Below are positions 6,055 through 8,738 of a stretch of DNA of 8,738 bases, piece by piece. Each line of letters begins with the position of its first letter. Position 1 is the stretch's first letter. Both the position numbers and the translations under genes were made by a program. The DNA is from an uncultured Clostridia bacterium. GTDB taxonomy: Bacteria; Bacillota; Clostridia; Christensenellales; UBA3700. Below the pieces are notes generated by a model, which was not told the origin of the DNA, ran no database searches, and saw nothing but the letters and a program-made list of their open reading frames with translations. The DNA lies in assembly GCA_947176975.1 (NCBI GenBank), contig CAMWSW010000034.1:1-8738 (forward strand). Direction: 5' to 3'.

Positions 6055-6249
6055 ATGATTAAATTGAGCGAAATAAATCAATTCGACAAAGTGATTACCA
6101 AAAAAAATCACCCGTGCGGAAACAACGTGTGGACGGTGTTGCAAAAGGGCGTTGATTTCAAAATTCAATGCGACAAATGCGGACATACCGTCATCTTATC
6201 CGCCGAAAATCTTAAAAAATCCGTCAAGAGCGTCTTGGAGCAAAAATAA
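6055..6249 (+). CDS. DUF951 family protein
   Basis: 64 residues, the usual size of this small conserved Bacillota family of unknown function. Diagnostic features are HPCG (19-22) followed by W26, then KGVDFKIQC (31-39) and CDKCGH (39-44). Cys21, Cys39 and Cys42, perhaps with His19 or His44, could bind a metal. A basic helical tail closes the protein. The family is often found next to core translation or chromosome genes; here it sits between the hydrolase-like gene (4-nt gap) and signal peptidase, whose ATG overlaps this stop in TAATG. No good ribosome site precedes the ATG, so translation is probably coupled to the upstream gene. A TATAAT at 6045-6050 overlaps the upstream stop and could be an internal promoter, though its -35 is poor. 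Confidence 0.9.
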   Translation: MIKLSEINQFDKVITKKNHPCGNNVWTVLQKGVDFKIQCDKCGHTVILSAENLKKSVKSVLEQK

Positions 6250-6839
6250 TGGAAAACAACTCTCAACCGCAAGTAGAAAAATATTCGTATATTGACAAGC
6301 CTAAAAAACAGACGGCAGCTAAGATACTCAACGCTGTCTTGATAGCTATAATAATATTGCTTGTCATTACGCTGATTATATTCACTACGACTTTGACGAC
6401 GATAACCGTCGACGGCAAGAGTATGTTCCCCACCCTCGTGGACGGAGACAGACTGGTACTTATCAAACACGGATATACCCTCAAGCAAGGAGATATAATC
6501 GTATTCACAAGAGAAGGTCACAACAACGTCAAACGCATATTGGGTCTTGAAGGAGACGTGATCCAATTCGATATGGAAAATATGACTTGGGTCGTCAACG
6601 GCACTCCATACGAAGAAGAATATATCGAAGGCGGATACAGCGACAATTATTTCTCTATGTCTAACAGAGACGTATTAAACGATATCTTCTCTGAAGAAGG
6701 ACTGGTAGTTCCGCAAGGCAAAATGTTCGTACTGGGCGACAACCGCAATATTCAAGGCGGCGGCATATCTATGGATTCGCATACGTACGGAGTTTGGGAT
6801 ACGTCAACTATAATGGGAAAAGTAATAAAAATATATTGA
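6249..6839 (+). CDS. lepB: signal peptidase I
   Basis: 196 residues, typical of the short single-anchor signal peptidases of Gram-positive bacteria. It removes signal peptides from exported proteins on the outer face of the membrane. One membrane segment lies at about 26-49. The Ser/Lys dyad is visible: Ser58 in DGKSMFPTL (55-63) and Lys95 in VKRILGLEGD (94-103). GDIIVF (81-86) and the late box GDNRN (163-167) with MDSHTYG (175-181) follow. Two oddities in that last box: five extra residues (QGGGI region) lie between GDNR and the conserved Ser-x-Asp-Ser, and the usual Arg after Asp176-Ser177 is His178. The start overlaps the DUF951 stop by 1 nt (TAATG), with GGAG (6237-6240) 8 nt upstream. 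Both catalytic residues are present, so it should be active. Confidence 0.95.
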   Translation: MENNSQPQVEKYSYIDKPKKQTAAKILNAVLIAIIILLVITLIIFTTTLTTITVDGKSMFPTLVDGDRLVLIKHGYTLKQGDIIVFTREGHNNVKRILGLEGDVIQFDMENMTWVVNGTPYEEEYIEGGYSDNYFSMSNRDVLNDIFSEEGLVVPQGKMFVLGDNRNIQGGGISMDSHTYGVWDTSTIMGKVIKIY

Positions 6840-6848
6840 GGAGAAAAA

Positions 6849-7139
6849 ATGAAAGCAATAGTTTCGGTAATTGGCAAAGATAAGAAAGGCATAATCGCAA
6901 AGGTCTCAACGGCTCTTTATGAAATGAATATCAATATCGAAGATATTTCTCAAACGATCATGCAGGATTATTTCACAATGATTATGGCGGTGGATACGAG
7001 CGAATGCCCCCTCAAATTCGACGGCATCGTGGACAAGCTCAGACAGCTCGGCAACGAGACGCATTTGGAGATTCATATTCAACTCCAAAGCATCTTCGAC
7101 AGTATGCACAAAATCGACACCGACAAGAAAGGACTTTGA
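6849..7139 (+). CDS. ACT domain protein, UPF0237 family
   Basis: 96 residues forming essentially one ACT domain, a small ligand-binding fold that senses amino acids or similar metabolites. The typical motif runs through residues 5-34: VSVIGKDKKGIIAKVSTAL, then NINIEDIS. YFTMIMAVD (41-49) supplies the next strand. The ribosome site GAGGAG (6838-6843) overlaps the lepB stop codon and lies 5 nt before the ATG. The UPF0210 gene follows after 2 nt. This UPF0237-UPF0210 pairing is conserved in other Bacillota and streptococci, so this protein is probably the regulatory or partner subunit of the next one (established association; the role is inference). The resemblance to GcvR-type ACT regulators is only at domain level. 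Confidence 0.92.
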   Translation: MKAIVSVIGKDKKGIIAKVSTALYEMNINIEDISQTIMQDYFTMIMAVDTSECPLKFDGIVDKLRQLGNETHLEIHIQLQSIFDSMHKIDTDKKGL

Positions 7140-7141
7140 TT

Positions 7142-8491
7142 ATGTACTCAAGCAACGAAATTATAGAAACGATAAATATGATTTCCCAACAGCACCTCGA
7201 CGTGCGTACTATCACGTTGGGAATATCTTTGTTTGACTGCATTACCGACAGCAAACAGCGTACTTGCGACAAGATATACGACAAGATTATGTCAAAGGCA
7301 AGCAATCTCGTCAAAATCGGCAACGATATTTCAAGCGAACTTGGCATACCCATCGTCAACAAGCGTATATCCGTAACGCCCGTATCTCTGATATCAGCGG
7401 CAAGCAAGGGACATCTCGAAATCATCCGTACTTTGGACAAAATCGCCGACGAGACGGGCATAGACTTCTTGGGAGGCTACTCTGCTCTCGTACACAAGGC
7501 AATGACGCCGTATGAGAGAGAATTTTTACTCTCCATACCGGAGGCGCTGTCGACGACGAATAAAATCTGTTCGTCAATCAACGTGGCTACTTCCAAAGCG
7601 GGCATCAATATGGACGCCGTTGCGCTTATGGGTAAAATCGTCAAAGACTGCGCGTATCTCACAAAAGATAAAGACAGCATCGCTTGCGCAAAACTCGTCG
7701 TATTTGCCAACGCCGTAGAGGACAATCCTTTTATGGCGGGAGCATTCCTCGGCGCGGGCGAAGACGACACCGTAGTCAACGTGGGCGTATCAGGTCCCGG
7801 CGTTGTCAAGACTGCGCTTGAAAAATGCAGCGGTGATTTGACTGAGGTCGCTGAGTGCATAAAGCAAACGGCTTTCAAAATCACTCGCGTAGGACAGCTC
7901 GTGGCAAAAGAGGCAAGCAAACGCCTCAATGCAAGCTGCGGTATAGTAGACCTCTCTCTTGCCCCCACTCCCGTAATCGGCGATTCGGTGGCGCATATAC
8001 TCGAAGAAATCGGACTTGAGAGCGTGGGAGCGCACGGCACGACGGCTTGTCTTGCAATGCTCAACGACGCAGTAAAGAAAGGCGGCATTATGGCTTGCTC
8101 CAACGTGGGCGGACTGTCGGGCGCATTTATCCCCGTATCGGAAGACGCGGGCATGATAAAGGCTACGCAAATAGGCGCGTTGAGTTTTGACAAACTAGAG
8201 GCAATGACGGCAGTATGCTCCGTAGGACTTGATATGATAGCAATCCCCGGCGACACGAGCGCAGACGTGATATCGGGAATAATCGCAGACGAAATTGCAA
8301 TAGGCGTAGTCAATACCAAGACCACCGCAGTGAGAGTAATACCCGTGTATGGCAAAAAAGCGGGAGATACGGCAGAATTCGGAGGACTGCTCGGCACTGC
8401 TCCGATAATGAATATAAATACGTATTCTCCGTCGAAATTTATATCAAGAGGCGGACGCATTCCTGCTCCGTTGCATAGCAACAAGAATTAG
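7142..8491 (+). CDS. UPF0210 / DUF711 family protein (PFL-family annotation)
   Basis: 449 residues, full length for the family. Conserved glycine-rich blocks are visible: GGYSALVHK (111-119), NVGVSGPGVV (213-222), GIVDLSLAPTP with GDSV (267-283), GAHGTTA (297-303), GGLSGAFIPVSED (323-335), CSVGLDM with IPGDT (359-372), and RGGRIPAPL (436-444) near the end. The family is soluble and commonly annotated PFL family protein because of fold similarity; its reaction is not established. I chose ATG 7142, 2 nt after the ACT gene, with AAAGGA about 8 nt upstream. The longer in-frame extension from 7004 would run out of frame through the ACT gene and lacks family similarity. Co-translation with the ACT gene suggests a joint complex. 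The next gene starts 1 nt after the stop. Confidence 0.93.
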   Translation: MYSSNEIIETINMISQQHLDVRTITLGISLFDCITDSKQRTCDKIYDKIMSKASNLVKIGNDISSELGIPIVNKRISVTPVSLISAASKGHLEIIRTLDKIADETGIDFLGGYSALVHKAMTPYEREFLLSIPEALSTTNKICSSINVATSKAGINMDAVALMGKIVKDCAYLTKDKDSIACAKLVVFANAVEDNPFMAGAFLGAGEDDTVVNVGVSGPGVVKTALEKCSGDLTEVAECIKQTAFKITRVGQLVAKEASKRLNASCGIVDLSLAPTPVIGDSVAHILEEIGLESVGAHGTTACLAMLNDAVKKGGIMACSNVGGLSGAFIPVSEDAGMIKATQIGALSFDKLEAMTAVCSVGLDMIAIPGDTSADVISGIIADEIAIGVVNTKTTAVRVIPVYGKKAGDTAEFGGLLGTAPIMNINTYSPSKFISRGGRIPAPLHSNKN

Positions 8492-8492
8492 T

Positions 8493-8738
8493 ATGAATAT
8501 AGAAGGCAAAAATCCCGTCAAAGAGGCGCTTGAATCCAACGCCAAGATATCAAAGATTTGCATATCAAAGACTGCTCACGACTTGCAGTCTATCGTGGAT
8601 ATTGCCCGCAAAAAAAGTATTCGAGTGGATTTCGTCGATAAAGCGTACCTCGACAGAATAAGCGAAAGCAAACGCCACCAAGGCGTAATTGCCGTGAGCA
8701 AGGATTTTGAATACTGCTCCGTCGACGATATTTTGCAG
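8493..8738 (+). CDS. rlmB: TrmH/SpoU-type rRNA 2'-O-methyltransferase, N-terminal part
   Basis: 82 codons before the window ends. The opening MNIEGKNPVKEALES is the hallmark of the RNA 2'-O-ribose methyltransferase substrate-binding domain found before the SpoU/TrmH catalytic domain. SKRHQGVIAVSKDFEY (58-73) matches its later H-Q-G-V-x-A block. Such enzymes (RlmB, group 3 TrmH) methylate 23S rRNA at the peptidyl-transferase centre; which nucleotide this one modifies cannot be told. The SAM-binding knot domain lies beyond the edge. The ATG is 1 nt after the UPF0210 stop and lacks a clear ribosome site, so translational coupling is likely. The symbol is given on the N-terminal domain alone; a paralogous TrmH-family enzyme is possible. 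Confidence 0.85.
   Translation, partial: MNIEGKNPVKEALESNAKISKICISKTAHDLQSIVDIARKKSIRVDFVDKAYLDRISESKRHQGVIAVSKDFEYCSVDDILQ

Noticed and set aside
4390..6260. Near-identical start regions (ATGGAAAACAA) of the hydrolase-like gene and lepB
   Set aside because: Only about 11 bases match and the proteins diverge after four residues; most likely coincidence.
7004..7141. Upstream in-frame start for the UPF0210 protein at 7004
   Set aside because: The 46 extra residues are encoded out of frame inside the ACT-domain gene and look like random Arg/Gln-rich sequence; ATG 7142 matches the family's N-terminus.
7477..8484. 335-codon open frame on the minus strand across the UPF0210 gene
   Set aside because: It lies wholly antisense to a gene with clear family motifs, has no ribosome site, and its composition (Ser/Pro/Ala/Thr-rich) is typical of a codon-bias shadow.

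Overview
The window looks like a stretch of chromosome from an uncultured, moderately AT-rich member of the Bacillota (Clostridia-like, perhaps gut-associated). The evidence is strong AAGGAG/AGGAGG ribosome sites, sigma-A type TATAAT promoters, TGA used as a stop, and Bacillota-typical families: DUF951, DUF378, a short single-membrane-segment signal peptidase I, and the ACT (UPF0237) plus UPF0210 gene pair. The organism assignment is inference. I found no mobile element, phage gene, CRISPR array, tRNA or rRNA.

Left part, minus strand (1-2591): phosphoglycerate kinase (pgk) runs off the left edge and has its own promoter. It carries an unusual Lys/Glu/Ala-rich insertion of roughly 35 residues in the N-terminal domain. 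Upstream lies a two-gene unit: a four-segment membrane protein of unknown function, then, 3 nt later, a zinc-ribbon protein with two membrane segments.

Middle (2592-4391): a small plus-strand DUF378 membrane protein converges on a 68-residue unknown protein, with a shared bidirectional terminator between them. Next comes a gene-poor 428-bp stretch holding two related short repeats whose predicted stems covary. It is followed by a 171-residue unknown gene on the minus strand.

Right part, plus strand (4392-8738): a tightly packed operon with junctions from 1-nt overlap to 9-nt gap. Its order is: large alpha/beta-hydrolase-fold protein, DUF951 protein, signal peptidase I, ACT-domain protein, UPF0210 protein, and the start of a TrmH/RlmB-type RNA methyltransferase cut by the right edge. 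The first gene appears to be transcribed from a promoter whose -10 box ends 7 nt before its ATG, so its mRNA is probably leaderless. That protein also seems to have lost both the nucleophile serine and the histidine of the hydrolase triad, which suggests a pseudoenzyme fused to beta-sandwich domains.

The operon mixes housekeeping functions (protein secretion, RNA modification) with uncharacterised conserved families. Beyond the known ACT/UPF0210 partnership, I see no single pathway uniting it. The most interesting items are the degenerate hydrolase with its leaderless promoter, the covarying repeat pair, and the PGK insertion.
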